Shown here: piece by piece, positions 6,639 to 15,341 of the stretch
Numbering within the stretch: position 1 is the first letter of the stretch
How the letters are laid out: each line of letters begins with the position of its first letter
DNA from: CAINVV01 sp037129695
GTDB lineage: Bacteria; Bacteroidota; Bacteroidia; Bacteroidales; Prolixibacteraceae
Direction: 5' to 3'
Length of the DNA: 15,442 nt
Assembly: GCA_037129695.1 (NCBI GenBank)
Contig: JBAXUL010000094.1
Coordinates: 1-15,442, forward strand
The notes under the pieces: model-generated
Databases searched by the model: none
Told to the model about the DNA's origin: nothing
What the model saw: only the letters and a program-made list of their open reading frames with translations
Position numbers and translations under genes: made by a program

Positions 6639-9600
6639 ATGAAAAAAAAATGGTTTAATGATGAGCGCTTTTACCGCCCTCTTTTCAAATGGATTCGTGT
6701 TATAAAAATAACGCTGTTTTTGCTCCTGGCAGCTATGATGCATGTAAGTGCTAGCGTTTACTCGCAACAAACGAAACTTAGTCTTTCGATGAGGGATGTT
6801 ACAGTGATAGAGGTACTTAAACAGATTGAGGAGCAAAGCGAATTTTTCTTTCTTTACGAGACCTCTGACATTGATGTGAACCGAATTGTCTCTGTTGACA
6901 TCAAAGAAAAATCAGTAGAGAATCTTTTAGATCTGCTATTCAGTAACACATCAGTAGTATACGAGGTAATTAACCAGCAAATTGTTCTGACCCATAAAGC
7001 GAAGGAAAATCCTTTACCGGAAAGCCAGCAACAAAAAAAGACCATCTCGGGCAAAGTCACCGACTCTTCTGGTGGATCTTTACCCGGCGTTTCCGTCGTG
7101 TTGAAAGGAACGACAACCGGGGTAATCACAGATATCAACGGTAATTATTCTTTGTCTAATATTCCTGAAAATGCCATTTTGCAATTTTCATTCATGGGAA
7201 TGAAATCACAAGAAATTGCTGTTGGAAATATTACAACTATTAATGTTACACTTTCAGAAGAAACTATTGGAATTGAAGAGGTTGTAGCCGTTGGTTATGG
7301 TACTCAAAAGAAAGTAAATCTCACCGGGGCGGTTTCTGCTGTTTCGGGAGCAAAATTAACGCAAAGAACCGTTGGCAGGCTTCAACAAACATTACAGGGA
7401 CAAGTACCAGGTTTGGCAGTTATGGACCTGGGGGCCGCCCCTGGCAAAACCAATATTAATATGCGTGTAAGGGGAATTACAACCTTAAGCAATAATAATC
7501 CATTGGTAATTGTGGATGGTATCGAACAGTTGCTCGATGACATTAATCCTAGTGATATTGAAACGATATCCGTATTAAAAGATGCAGCATCTACTGCCAT
7601 ATATGGGTCAAGAGCTGCAAATGGTGTTATATTGATTACTACTAAAAGAGCAAAATCAGGAAAACTTGCTATTTCATATAGCGGTTATTATGCATTGCAA
7701 AAATCCAACAATAACCCTGAGCATATGGATACTGAAGATTATATGAAACTGCAAAATATAGCATGGACGAACACAAGTGGAGCCCCGATATACACTGATG
7801 CTTACATTAAGGAATATGTGACAGGAACTAAAACAGACCCTTTAAAATACCCTCTACCAAATGATTGGTACAAAACTGTCCTGCATGTTGCCCCGCAGGT
7901 TAGTAATACCTTACAAATTAGCGGTGGATCTGAAACTATTAAAGCATTGTTGAGCGCTCGTTACCAGAATCAGGATGGTATAATTTCGAATTCAGGAGCA
8001 AAAACAAGTGAAATCCGTTTAAATGTAGATTATAAGGTCTCTTCGAAGATAAACATTTCGTCAGATTTCAATTTCAGGAATATTAACAGTCTAGCACCAG
8101 TAAATGAAGGTCTGGTGTTTCAGCGTATGTTACAACTTTCTCAATTTACAGTACCTAAATATCCTGATGGAACTTACGGAATAAGTTCGGACGGACATAA
8201 TCCATTGCTTTATGCAGAAAATAATGGTACTACTAACCAGATACTAAGTTATTTAACCGGATCAATCAAATTAGAATATGAAATAATTAAAGGATTAAAA
8301 TTTTCAACCCAATTAGGTGGACGTTTGACTAATACATACATTAAAGCTTTTCAAAACGCCTATACAATTTTTGATTATTATAATCCAGCAATTGTGAAGA
8401 AAACTCAGGCATTAAATAGTCTTACAGAAACAAGAAATATGCAGCGTGAATTTACAATAAACAATCTTTTAAATTATTCCAACGATTTTGGTGGACATTC
8501 AGTAAACATTTTGGCTGGCTATTCTCAAACGGAAAATAGAACTAATAATTTAAACGCCTTTCGTCAAGGATTTTACAACAATGACATTCAATCTCTATCA
8601 ATGGGGGTTAATGATGCAACAAAAACTAACGAAGGCAACGATTCTGGCTGGGGCTTACGTTCATTTTTTGGTCGCATCAACTATGATTATCAGGGCAAAT
8701 ATCTGTTGGAAGCAAATGCACGTTACGATGGATCATCAAGGTTTCAAGGTGAAAACCAGTACAGTTTTTTCCCTTCTTTCTCAGCAGGCTGGCGTATTTC
8801 TCAGGAAGATTTCTGGAGAGGAATTAAATCTACCGTGAATGAATTCAAATTAAGGGCTTCACAAGGTAAAACAGGAAACCAAGCTGTAGCTCTTTATAGC
8901 TACTTGCCAACTTTAAGTCTTGCAACTTATACCTTTAATGGTGTGGCTGCATCTGGATATATACAGACAAATATGGCAAATCAAAACATTACTTGGGAAA
9001 CAACTTCCCAGACGGATATTGGTTTGGATGCGCAATTCCTAAAAAACAGATTTTCTTTTAGCGTTGACTATTACTTCAAAAAAACAGATGGTATTTTACT
9101 CTCACTGCCAGTCCCTGGTACTCTGGGTTTAAATCCAGCTCCTCAAAATGCAGGAAGAGTTGATAATAAAGGCTGGGAATTTTTACTTGGGACACAAAAC
9201 ACTTTCGGTAAATTCGGGTTTAGCGGTAACATTAACTTAAACATTAATGACAATAAGGTGGTCGATCTGGCTGGCACTGGTCCATATATCACCGGGAATC
9301 AGGAAACGCGTTATATAACTGAAGTGGGATATGGTATTAATTCATTTTGGGGATATTTAACTGATGGATACTTTCAGACTGATGCAGAAGTTGCAAGTTA
9401 TCCAAATATCAGGTCTCAAATTAAACCTGGAGATGTGAAGTTTCTGGATAAGAATGAGGATGGCAAAATTACACCGGATGATATGACATACTTAGGTAAT
9501 ACCTTTCCTAAGTATACCTTCGGTTCAAATTTAGATTTCAGTTATCAGAATTTTTCATTAAATATGCTGTTTCAAGGTATTTCCGGTTGTTGGGCGCGCG

Positions 9601-9986
9601 TAGGTGGAGCTCTTGCAGAAATGGGAATATGGGGGAGTTTTACTGCAAAATATGTAACAGATAATTATTGGACTCCGAATAATCGCAATGCACTTCTTCC
9701 AAGGCCACTGAAATCTGATAATCGAAACATCAACTTCGCAGACAGGGATCGTGTAAATGGTGCTTACTTTCGATTAAAAAATATTCAGCTATCCTATAAA
9801 ATACCTTCTTCCTTTTCAAAAAGGATTGGAATCGAGAAGATAAATGTATATGTTTCAACTACTAACCTTCTCACATTTTCAGCACTAAATAGATATAGCG
9901 TTGATCCCGAGACAGTAGTGGGGGGCCGTACAGAGGCTTATCCACAAACTTCACTTACTTCGTTTGGTCTCAATATTAATTTTTAG
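6639..9986 (+). CDS. SusC/RagA-family TonB-linked transporter with N-terminal STN domain
   Basis: Outer-membrane TonB-dependent transporter, 1115 residues from ATG 6639. Residues about 1-42 are a long export signal (hydrophobic about 21-38, ending in ASVYSQ). About 46-118 is an STN (secretin/TonB N-terminal) domain, typical of transporters that signal to a FecR-type anti-sigma factor. About 135-208 is the carboxypeptidase-D-like domain (ISGKVTDSSGGSLPGVSVV). Then follow EEVVAVGYG (213-221), the plug with SRAANGVILITT, and the beta-barrel ending FGLNINF. An EF-hand-like loop (DKNEDGKITPDD) lies in the barrel. In-frame ATG 6612 and TTG 6600 would add 9 or 13 residues; 6639 is preferred because MKKKWF begins a normal signal after an A-rich stretch. 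The SusD partner starts 30 bp downstream. No sigma or anti-sigma gene is visible. Confidence 0.95.
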   Translation: MKKKWFNDERFYRPLFKWIRVIKITLFLLLAAMMHVSASVYSQQTKLSLSMRDVTVIEVLKQIEEQSEFFFLYETSDIDVNRIVSVDIKEKSVENLLDLLFSNTSVVYEVINQQIVLTHKAKENPLPESQQQKKTISGKVTDSSGGSLPGVSVVLKGTTTGVITDINGNYSLSNIPENAILQFSFMGMKSQEIAVGNITTINVTLSEETIGIEEVVAVGYGTQKKVNLTGAVSAVSGAKLTQRTVGRLQQTLQGQVPGLAVMDLGAAPGKTNINMRVRGITTLSNNNPLVIVDGIEQLLDDINPSDIETISVLKDAASTAIYGSRAANGVILITTKRAKSGKLAISYSGYYALQKSNNNPEHMDTEDYMKLQNIAWTNTSGAPIYTDAYIKEYVTGTKTDPLKYPLPNDWYKTVLHVAPQVSNTLQISGGSETIKALLSARYQNQDGIISNSGAKTSEIRLNVDYKVSSKINISSDFNFRNINSLAPVNEGLVFQRMLQLSQFTVPKYPDGTYGISSDGHNPLLYAENNGTTNQILSYLTGSIKLEYEIIKGLKFSTQLGGRLTNTYIKAFQNAYTIFDYYNPAIVKKTQALNSLTETRNMQREFTINNLLNYSNDFGGHSVNILAGYSQTENRTNNLNAFRQGFYNNDIQSLSMGVNDATKTNEGNDSGWGLRSFFGRINYDYQGKYLLEANARYDGSSRFQGENQYSFFPSFSAGWRISQEDFWRGIKSTVNEFKLRASQGKTGNQAVALYSYLPTLSLATYTFNGVAASGYIQTNMANQNITWETTSQTDIGLDAQFLKNRFSFSVDYYFKKTDGILLSLPVPGTLGLNPAPQNAGRVDNKGWEFLLGTQNTFGKFGFSGNINLNINDNKVVDLAGTGPYITGNQETRYITEVGYGINSFWGYLTDGYFQTDAEVASYPNIRSQIKPGDVKFLDKNEDGKITPDDMTYLGNTFPKYTFGSNLDFSYQNFSLNMLFQGISGCWARVGGALAEMGIWGSFTAKYVTDNYWTPNNRNALLPRPLKSDNRNINFADRDRVNGAYFRLKNIQLSYKIPSSFSKRIGIEKINVYVSTTNLLTFSALNRYSVDPETVVGGRTEAYPQTSLTSFGLNINF

Positions 9987-10016
9987 AATCAGAGTTAATT
10001 TAATAAAATCAATCAA

Positions 10017-11603
10017 ATGAAACTTTTTAGTAATATAATCCTAATTGCCTTACTGACAATTTCTCTCTGGGGTTGCAATAGAGATTTATTGAATACTATT
10101 CCAAATGACCGAGTTTCCGCAGAAATATTTTGGAAAACTGATAAAGATGCATTATATGCTGCAAATGCTATATATACTATTCTGGAGGATGCCAATTCAT
10201 GGACCAACTGGGATGCAATGACGGAGATCGGACATGTGAGTAAGTCAACCAACAGTCAGTCACTCGTTGAGAAAGGTGCATATGATGCTTTAAATTCTGT
10301 AGTGTCAACAGAGTGGAACCGCGAGTATCAGGGAATTCAGGCTGCTAACATCTTTCTTGATAATGTCGACAAAATAGTGACAAAGGATAAGCCAACCATC
10401 GATCGTTTAAAGGGTGAGGTACGAACATTGAGGGCTTTCTTTTACATAAGACTAGCTTTTTTATGGGGCGATGTACCCTTGGTTACGACTGAAACTACTT
10501 TGGAAGCAAGCAGAAGTTTGACAAGAACTCCCGTTGCAAAGGTATGGGATTTTATATCGACAGAGCTAACAGAAGCTGCAGCTCTTTTACCCAATTCTCA
10601 AACGGAAAAGGGCAGAGTGACCAAGGGAGCTGCTCTTGCAATTAAAGCCAGAGCTATGCTTTTTTCAGGACGTTACAGCGAGGCAGCAATTGCTGCCAAG
10701 CAGGTAATGGATTTAAAAGTTTATAGCTTGTATCCTTCTTACGCAAAACTATTTACTTATGAAACAGAAAATAATACGGAGGTAATTTTTGATAAACAAT
10801 ATATTAAAAGTGCCGCAAAAAATAATTTGTTTTTGATAATGTGTTCTAATAGTGTCTATCCAGGGTCCACAGCAAATCTTGTTCCTACAAAACAAGCGGT
10901 TGATATCTATCAAATGAAAAATGGGAAAGATATTTCGGATCCGACCAGTGGTTTTGATCCATATAATCCCTATAATAATCGCGATCCTCGCCTTAAATAT
11001 AACTTTGTTGTAATAGGCAGTGCTTTAGTAAATGGTAAAACATATGATTCCAGACCAGGTTCGGGAACTGCTGATGCCGTTGGTTATGCTGAAATTGCCA
11101 CTTCTACGGGTTTCAATATTAACAAATATCTCATAGGTGCTGATTTATCAGACCCTTCCAACGGTGGACTCAATACAATCTTTTTACGTTATGCCGAAGT
11201 TTTACTTACTTATGCCGAAGGTAAAATTGAATCTAATGCTATAGATCAGAGTGTTCTGGATGCCATTAATCTGGTTCGTCAACGAGCGGATGTTATGATG
11301 CCGGCTTATTCCGGAGTCTATTCACAATCTCAATTGCGGCAGATTGTAAGAGATGAACGCGTGAGGGAGCTCTGTTTCGAAGGCTTGCATTATTTTGATA
11401 TTCGCCGATGGAAAACGGCTGAAACTGTGATACCAGGTATGTTACTGGGTATGACATATACAGATATTGCAACAGGACAATTGAAATCAATTTCACTTCC
11501 CGGTTATGTAAGATCATTTGATAAAAACAAAGAATATCTTTGGCCAATTCCACAAAAAGAATTGGACCTTAACCATTCTTTAACACAGAATCCCAACTGG
11601 TAA
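10017..11603 (+). CDS. SusD/RagB-family nutrient-binding outer-membrane lipoprotein (second pair)
   Basis: Surface lipoprotein partner of the STN-type SusC just upstream (30-bp gap). Of 528 residues, 1-20 form a lipoprotein signal ending in SLWGC, with Cys20 lipidated. The N-terminal part shows the family pattern (FWKTDKDALYAANAIYTIL; EWNREYQGIQAANIFLDNVDKI; GEVRTLRAFFYIRL). The C-terminal part has the strong signature RDERVRELCFEGLHYFDIRRWKT-like sequence at about 438-460, then YLWPIPQKEL and LTQNPNW. The protein is full length. Bases 11106-11130 within it are duplicated exactly at 6027-6051. Downstream is a 159-bp spacer with several hairpins before rbsK. The ligand is unknown; a ribose-containing compound is inferred from neighbours. 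Confidence 0.95.
   Translation: MKLFSNIILIALLTISLWGCNRDLLNTIPNDRVSAEIFWKTDKDALYAANAIYTILEDANSWTNWDAMTEIGHVSKSTNSQSLVEKGAYDALNSVVSTEWNREYQGIQAANIFLDNVDKIVTKDKPTIDRLKGEVRTLRAFFYIRLAFLWGDVPLVTTETTLEASRSLTRTPVAKVWDFISTELTEAAALLPNSQTEKGRVTKGAALAIKARAMLFSGRYSEAAIAAKQVMDLKVYSLYPSYAKLFTYETENNTEVIFDKQYIKSAAKNNLFLIMCSNSVYPGSTANLVPTKQAVDIYQMKNGKDISDPTSGFDPYNPYNNRDPRLKYNFVVIGSALVNGKTYDSRPGSGTADAVGYAEIATSTGFNINKYLIGADLSDPSNGGLNTIFLRYAEVLLTYAEGKIESNAIDQSVLDAINLVRQRADVMMPAYSGVYSQSQLRQIVRDERVRELCFEGLHYFDIRRWKTAETVIPGMLLGMTYTDIATGQLKSISLPGYVRSFDKNKEYLWPIPQKELDLNHSLTQNPNW
11106..11130 (+). repeat. 25-bp source segment within the second susD
   Basis: Same 25 bases as 6027-6051. Here they sit in an intact coding frame (TGFNINKY), so this is the likely source and the spacer copy the derivative. 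Confidence 0.85.
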
Positions 11604-11630
11604 ATTTAAATATATCAGGAGTTTAGATAT

Positions 11631-11664
11631 GTTTTAATACTGCTAATCCCGGCGGTATTAAAAC
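11631..11664 (+). terminator. 13-bp hairpin after the second susD
   Basis: 11631-11643 (GTTTTAATACTGC) pairs with 11652-11664 (GCGGTATTAAAAC) with one G-U pair and an 8-nt loop. It begins 28 nt after the susD stop and is followed by a T-rich stretch (CTTGGTTTTTA), so partial termination is plausible. It occupies the same relative place as the hairpin after the first susD. Confidence 0.6.
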
Positions 11665-11708
11665 GAACTCTTGGTTTTTATCAGATTTGTTTGAACAGAA
11701 AGATTCAT

Positions 11709-11731
11709 CTTAAATCTGGGAGTGATTTAAG
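11709..11731 (+). promoter_or_regulatory. 8-bp perfect hairpin ahead of rbsK
   Basis: 11709-11716 (CTTAAATC) pairs perfectly with 11724-11731 (GATTTAAG) around a 7-nt loop TGGGAGT. It lies 31 nt before the rbsK start. It could be an RNA stem or a dyad operator; no T-run follows, so it is not a terminator. The stem is AT-rich and short, so chance is not excluded. Confidence 0.35.
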
Positions 11732-11762
11732 GTCCTAAATTATTGAGATAAAAAACTGAAGG

Positions 11763-12665
11763 ATGAGCTTAAATGAAATAGTTGTTATAGGGAGCGCCAA
11801 TACGGATATGGTTGTAAAAACAGAAAAACTACCACAATTAGGTGAAACCAAATTAGGCGGAACTTTCTTTATGAATGCCGGCGGAAAAGGTGCTAATCAG
11901 GCAGTTGCAGTGGCAAGGATAGGAGGCAATGTAACATTTGTTACAAAAGTTGGTAATGACATATTTGGCAAACAAACAATTGAGGATTTAAAAACAGAAT
12001 GCATAAACACCAGCAATGTTTTTATTGATGAGTTTGCACCATCAGGTGTCGCACTAATTATGGTCAATGAGAATGGGGAGAATTGTATTGTTGTTTCCCC
12101 AGGAGCCAATGCGAAGCTGCTTCCAGCTGATATTGTGAATGTTAGCAATATCAATAAGGCAGAAATAATATTATTGCAGCTAGAAATACCATTGGAGACA
12201 ATTGTTTCCATAATAAAAGATGCAAAACTAAATGCTCAGAAAGTAATCCTGAATCCTGCTCCGGCTCAAAAATTAGATGATGAATTATTGCATGGGCTAT
12301 TCCTAATAACACCTAATGAAACTGAGGCATCTTTATTAACAGGAATAACAGTAAATGATGAAATAACAGCTTCCCGGGCAGCACATGTTTTGATAAGTAA
12401 AGGTGTGCAGAATGTAGTTATAACGATGGGGGCTTCAGGAGCATTCGTCTTATCCGGAGAAATTTCCAAAATGGTTCCTGCTAAATCAGTAAAAGCTCTT
12501 GATTCCACTGCTGCTGGAGATGTATTTAATGGGGCAATGGCAGTTGCAATCTCAGAGGGAAAGAGTATGGAAGAAGCCGTGATTTTTGCAAACAAAGCTG
12601 CTGCAATATCTGTCACGCGTTTGGGAGCTCAGACTTCAGTGCCATATAGAAAGGAAATAATTTAA
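11763..12665 (+). CDS. rbsK: Ribokinase (PfkB family)
   Basis: Cytoplasmic kinase converting D-ribose and ATP to ribose 5-phosphate for the pentose phosphate pathway. At 300 residues it has the usual length. Motifs: GSANTDMVV (10-18), with Asn13 and Asp15 as likely ribose contacts; GGKGANQAVAVARIGG (40-55), the first PfkB signature; Glu141 in LQLE, matching the conserved ribokinase glutamate; TPNETEA (183-189); TMGASGAF (221-228); and DSTAAGDVFNGA (247-258), the second PfkB signature, with Asp253 as catalytic base. The alanine-containing AAGD form is typical of ribokinase rather than fructokinase. ATG 11763 gives MSLNEIVVIG, a normal N-terminus. Codons 4-102 are duplicated exactly at 6053-6352. 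It lies between the SusCD pair and the second hydrolase, consistent with phosphorylating ribose released outside and imported by the GRP transporter. Confidence 0.93.
   Translation: MSLNEIVVIGSANTDMVVKTEKLPQLGETKLGGTFFMNAGGKGANQAVAVARIGGNVTFVTKVGNDIFGKQTIEDLKTECINTSNVFIDEFAPSGVALIMVNENGENCIVVSPGANAKLLPADIVNVSNINKAEIILLQLEIPLETIVSIIKDAKLNAQKVILNPAPAQKLDDELLHGLFLITPNETEASLLTGITVNDEITASRAAHVLISKGVQNVVITMGASGAFVLSGEISKMVPAKSVKALDSTAAGDVFNGAMAVAISEGKSMEEAVIFANKAAAISVTRLGAQTSVPYRKEII
11770..12069 (+). repeat. 300-bp direct repeat, downstream copy within rbsK
   Basis: Identical to 6053-6352. It lies wholly within the intact rbsK reading frame, so this is the parental copy. Recombination between the two copies would delete 5717 bp, including the STN-susC/susD pair, and restore one intact rbsK only if the crossover keeps the downstream part. 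Confidence 0.95.
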
Positions 12666-12776
12666 CTTCAATAAACAAATTATGCAACCTAATCCCAATT
12701 ATAATACAAATTAAAAATGTGTTATTCCTTATCTCTAGTTTACATTTCTCGATAAAAAATTAAATATTTTATTATT

Positions 12777-14297
12777 ATGAAAAGGCTTTTATTACTACAA
12801 ATGTTAGTTCTGTTCCTACTAACATCGTTATCATGCAAAAACTCGCCAGATGAGTTCAGAACTATGAAACAAGAAGTTCTGAAAGATAAAATTGCCGGTG
12901 GTTGGGCAGGTCAGACCATTGGTGTGACCTTTGGCGGTCCTACTGAATTCAGATACAGGAGTAAGATTATTGCAGACAGCATTAAAATACCATGGCCGGA
13001 CAGCCTTTACTGTAAATGGTGGTTTGATAACAAGCCTGGATTATATGATGATATTTATATGGACCTGACTTTTATCGAGGTTTTTGAGAAATGTGGGATA
13101 GATGCTCCTGTGGATAGTTTTGCCATTGCTTTCGCAAATGCCAAATATCCACTATGGCATGCTAATCAAGCTGCCCGCTATAACATACTTAACGGGATAA
13201 TGCCTCCTGCTTCCGGGCACTGGAAAAACAATCCACATTCTGATGATATTGATTTTCAGATTGAATCTGATTTTGCAGGCCTGATGTCTCCAGGTATGCC
13301 AATAACTGCATCCCAGATCAGCGATAAAATCGGACACATCATGAACTATGGTGATGGTTGGTATGGCGGCGTTTATGTTTCAGCTATGTATTCTCTGGCT
13401 TTTATCTCAGATGATATTGATTTCATTGTCAAAGAAGCACTAAAAATGGTTCCTCCCGAAAGTGAGTTTTATAAGATGATGAACGATGTCATTACATGGA
13501 GCAGTCAATATACTGATTGGAAACAAACCTGGCAGAAAATAGAAAATAAATGGGGAAAGGATGCTACTTGTCCTGATGGATTTTCCGACACATTTAATAT
13601 AGAGGCCAAGATGAATTGTGCATATATTTTAATGGGATTACTCTATGGTGATGGCGACATGGGTAAAACAGTAGAAATATCTACCCGCTGTGGAGCTGAT
13701 TCCGACTGTAATCCATCAAATGCAGCAGGAATCCTTGGTACAGCCATTGGTTACAATAAAATACCTGTTGTTTGGTTGAAAAATTTAAAAGGAGTAGAGG
13801 ATATCAAATTTCCATACACCAACCTTTCATTGAATGAGACCTATAAAGCAAGCTTTAAGCATGCATTGCAACTTATCGAACGAAACGGAGGTAATATAAA
13901 AGGTGAAAAGGTCGTTATTGCCTGCCAAAAACCTTCACCTGTCAGGTTTGAAAAAAGCTTTGAAGGAATTGCTCCTGTTAAAAAGGAACTCATCAACCAA
14001 CCATTAACGGAGAAAGGTTATACTTATAACTTTGAAGGTAGCGGGATATTAATTTCAGCACAGTATCAAAACTCAAAGATGTCAAAGAGTGATTTTGTAG
14101 GTTTTGTTGAAATAATCTTAGATGGGAAAAACGTTGACACAGTAAAGTTTCCGGCTGCATTCTTATCACGAAAACTGGAACTATATTGGAATTTTGACCT
14201 TTCACCAGGGAAGCACGCTATAGAAATGAAACTAAAGAATCCCGATAAAAATAATATTATCAAGATTAATTATGGCATTGTTTATACAAAGAAATAA
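12777..14297 (+). CDS. Exported ADP-ribosylglycohydrolase-fold enzyme with extra C-terminal region
   Basis: Second member of the ADP-ribosylglycohydrolase superfamily, 506 residues. The first 20 residues are a hydrophobic signal ending TSLSC; Cys20 may be lipidated, though position -3 is Ser, a relaxed lipobox. Catalytic-domain motifs are AGGWAGQTIGVTFGG (40-54), the first metal motif YDDIYMD (90-96) with Asp91 and Asp92, GHIMNYGDGWYGG (186-198), and the second metal motif CGADSDCNPSNAAGILG (305-321) with Asp308 and Asp310, with Cys rather than Thr following. Residues about 390-506 form a region absent from the paralogue at 4648; its pattern (GYTYNFEGSGILISAQY, FVEIILDGK, KHAIEMKL) suggests a beta-sandwich. 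It is spaced 111 bp from rbsK and 19 bp from the transporter, so it is probably co-transcribed with the latter. A role releasing ribose from an imported riboside is inferred; the exact substrate is unknown. Confidence 0.88.
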   Translation: MKRLLLLQMLVLFLLTSLSCKNSPDEFRTMKQEVLKDKIAGGWAGQTIGVTFGGPTEFRYRSKIIADSIKIPWPDSLYCKWWFDNKPGLYDDIYMDLTFIEVFEKCGIDAPVDSFAIAFANAKYPLWHANQAARYNILNGIMPPASGHWKNNPHSDDIDFQIESDFAGLMSPGMPITASQISDKIGHIMNYGDGWYGGVYVSAMYSLAFISDDIDFIVKEALKMVPPESEFYKMMNDVITWSSQYTDWKQTWQKIENKWGKDATCPDGFSDTFNIEAKMNCAYILMGLLYGDGDMGKTVEISTRCGADSDCNPSNAAGILGTAIGYNKIPVVWLKNLKGVEDIKFPYTNLSLNETYKASFKHALQLIERNGGNIKGEKVVIACQKPSPVRFEKSFEGIAPVKKELINQPLTEKGYTYNFEGSGILISAQYQNSKMSKSDFVGFVEIILDGKNVDTVKFPAAFLSRKLELYWNFDLSPGKHAIEMKLKNPDKNNIIKINYGIVYTKK

Positions 14298-14316
14298 TCT
14301 CTAAAATTACTATACT

Positions 14317-15315
14317 ATGTTTATTCCACAAAGTTATTCTCTGGCAATTATGTTGTGCATAGTAACCATGCTATGCTGGGGTTCATGGGGCAATACCCAG
14401 AAACTTGCAGGTAAAACCTGGCGTTTTGAATTGTTCTATTGGGATTATGTTATTGGGATTTTTCTCTTTTCCATTTTACTTGGATTCACACTGGGAAGTA
14501 ACGGAGAAAGTGGTCGGGGATTTATTGAAGATATCTGGCAGGCAGATGGAAAGAACATCCTGAATGCAATGCTTGGAGGGGTTATCTTCAATGCGTCCAA
14601 CATTCTTCTTGTTGCAGCTATGGCAATTGCCGGTATGGCAGTAGCTTTTCCAGTTGGTGTCGGGATTGCTCTTGCCCTTGGTGTTATTATTAATTATGTT
14701 TTTACACCACTAGGAAATGCTACCTGGCTTTTCGGAGGAGTTTCTCTTATTGTGGTTGCCATAATTATTGACGCTATCGCCTACAAAAAGCACAGCTCTT
14801 CATTGCAAAAGGTTTCGGGGAAAGGAATTCTTCTTTCAGTTTTGGCAGGTGTATTGATGGCTTTGTTTTATCGCTTTGTTGCGAGTTCAATGGTTACGAA
14901 TTTCGAGATGCCTGAAGCAGGGAAATTAACACCATATTCAGCAATATTCTTTTTTTCAATAGGGGTGCTGATCAGCAATCTGCTTTTCAATTATTTAATA
15001 ATGAAAAGACCATTTGAAGGTGAACCACTTTCATTCAAAGATTACGCAAAAGGAAGTTTTAGTGTTCATCTAACAGGGATACTGGGAGGTGTCATATGGA
15101 ATATAGGTATGGCGATGAGTATCATTGCATCAGGGAAGGCGGGATTTGCAATATCATATGGACTTGGTCAGGGAGCAACCCTAATTGCAGCATTATGGGG
15201 CGTTTATATTTGGAAAGAATTTAAAGGAGCAACAAAATCAGTAAATACACTGATTTTATTTATGTTTCTGGCCTACCTGGCTGGGCTGGCCCTATTGGTA
15301 TATGCAGGAACCTGA
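14317..15315 (+). CDS. GRP-family (glucose/ribose porter-like) inner-membrane sugar transporter
   Basis: Integral membrane protein of 332 residues in the drug/metabolite transporter superfamily, resembling the GRP/RbsU sugar-uptake branch. About ten hydrophobic segments can be drawn: roughly 7-24, 41-60, 82-101, 104-127, 135-155, 168-188, 207-228, 250-270, 277-299 and 308-330. Glycine-rich motifs typical of the family include MLCWGSWGNTQKL (18-30) near the N-terminus, GGVIFNASNILLVAAM (87-102), FPVGVGIALALGV (111-123) and, in the second half, GGVIWNIGMAMS (257-268). It starts 19 bp after the hydrolase stop and ends 26 bp before the next gene, so all three likely share a transcript. With rbsK nearby the best guess is a ribose permease, analogous to the permease in the B. 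thetaiotaomicron ribose locus. The assignment to ribose rests on context. Confidence 0.88.
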   Translation: MFIPQSYSLAIMLCIVTMLCWGSWGNTQKLAGKTWRFELFYWDYVIGIFLFSILLGFTLGSNGESGRGFIEDIWQADGKNILNAMLGGVIFNASNILLVAAMAIAGMAVAFPVGVGIALALGVIINYVFTPLGNATWLFGGVSLIVVAIIIDAIAYKKHSSSLQKVSGKGILLSVLAGVLMALFYRFVASSMVTNFEMPEAGKLTPYSAIFFFSIGVLISNLLFNYLIMKRPFEGEPLSFKDYAKGSFSVHLTGILGGVIWNIGMAMSIIASGKAGFAISYGLGQGATLIAALWGVYIWKEFKGATKSVNTLILFMFLAYLAGLALLVYAGT

Positions 15316-15341
15316 AATTAAATCATAAAAGTATATTTATC

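Noticed and set aside
11897..12616. Antisense open frames of 104 and 116 residues over rbsK
   Set aside because: They lie fully opposite a well-supported gene with intact motifs and resemble no known protein; shadow frames.
12666..12776. Possible promoter or hairpin in the rbsK-hydrolase spacer
   Set aside because: Only very weak AT-rich pairings and no full promoter consensus; nothing supportable.
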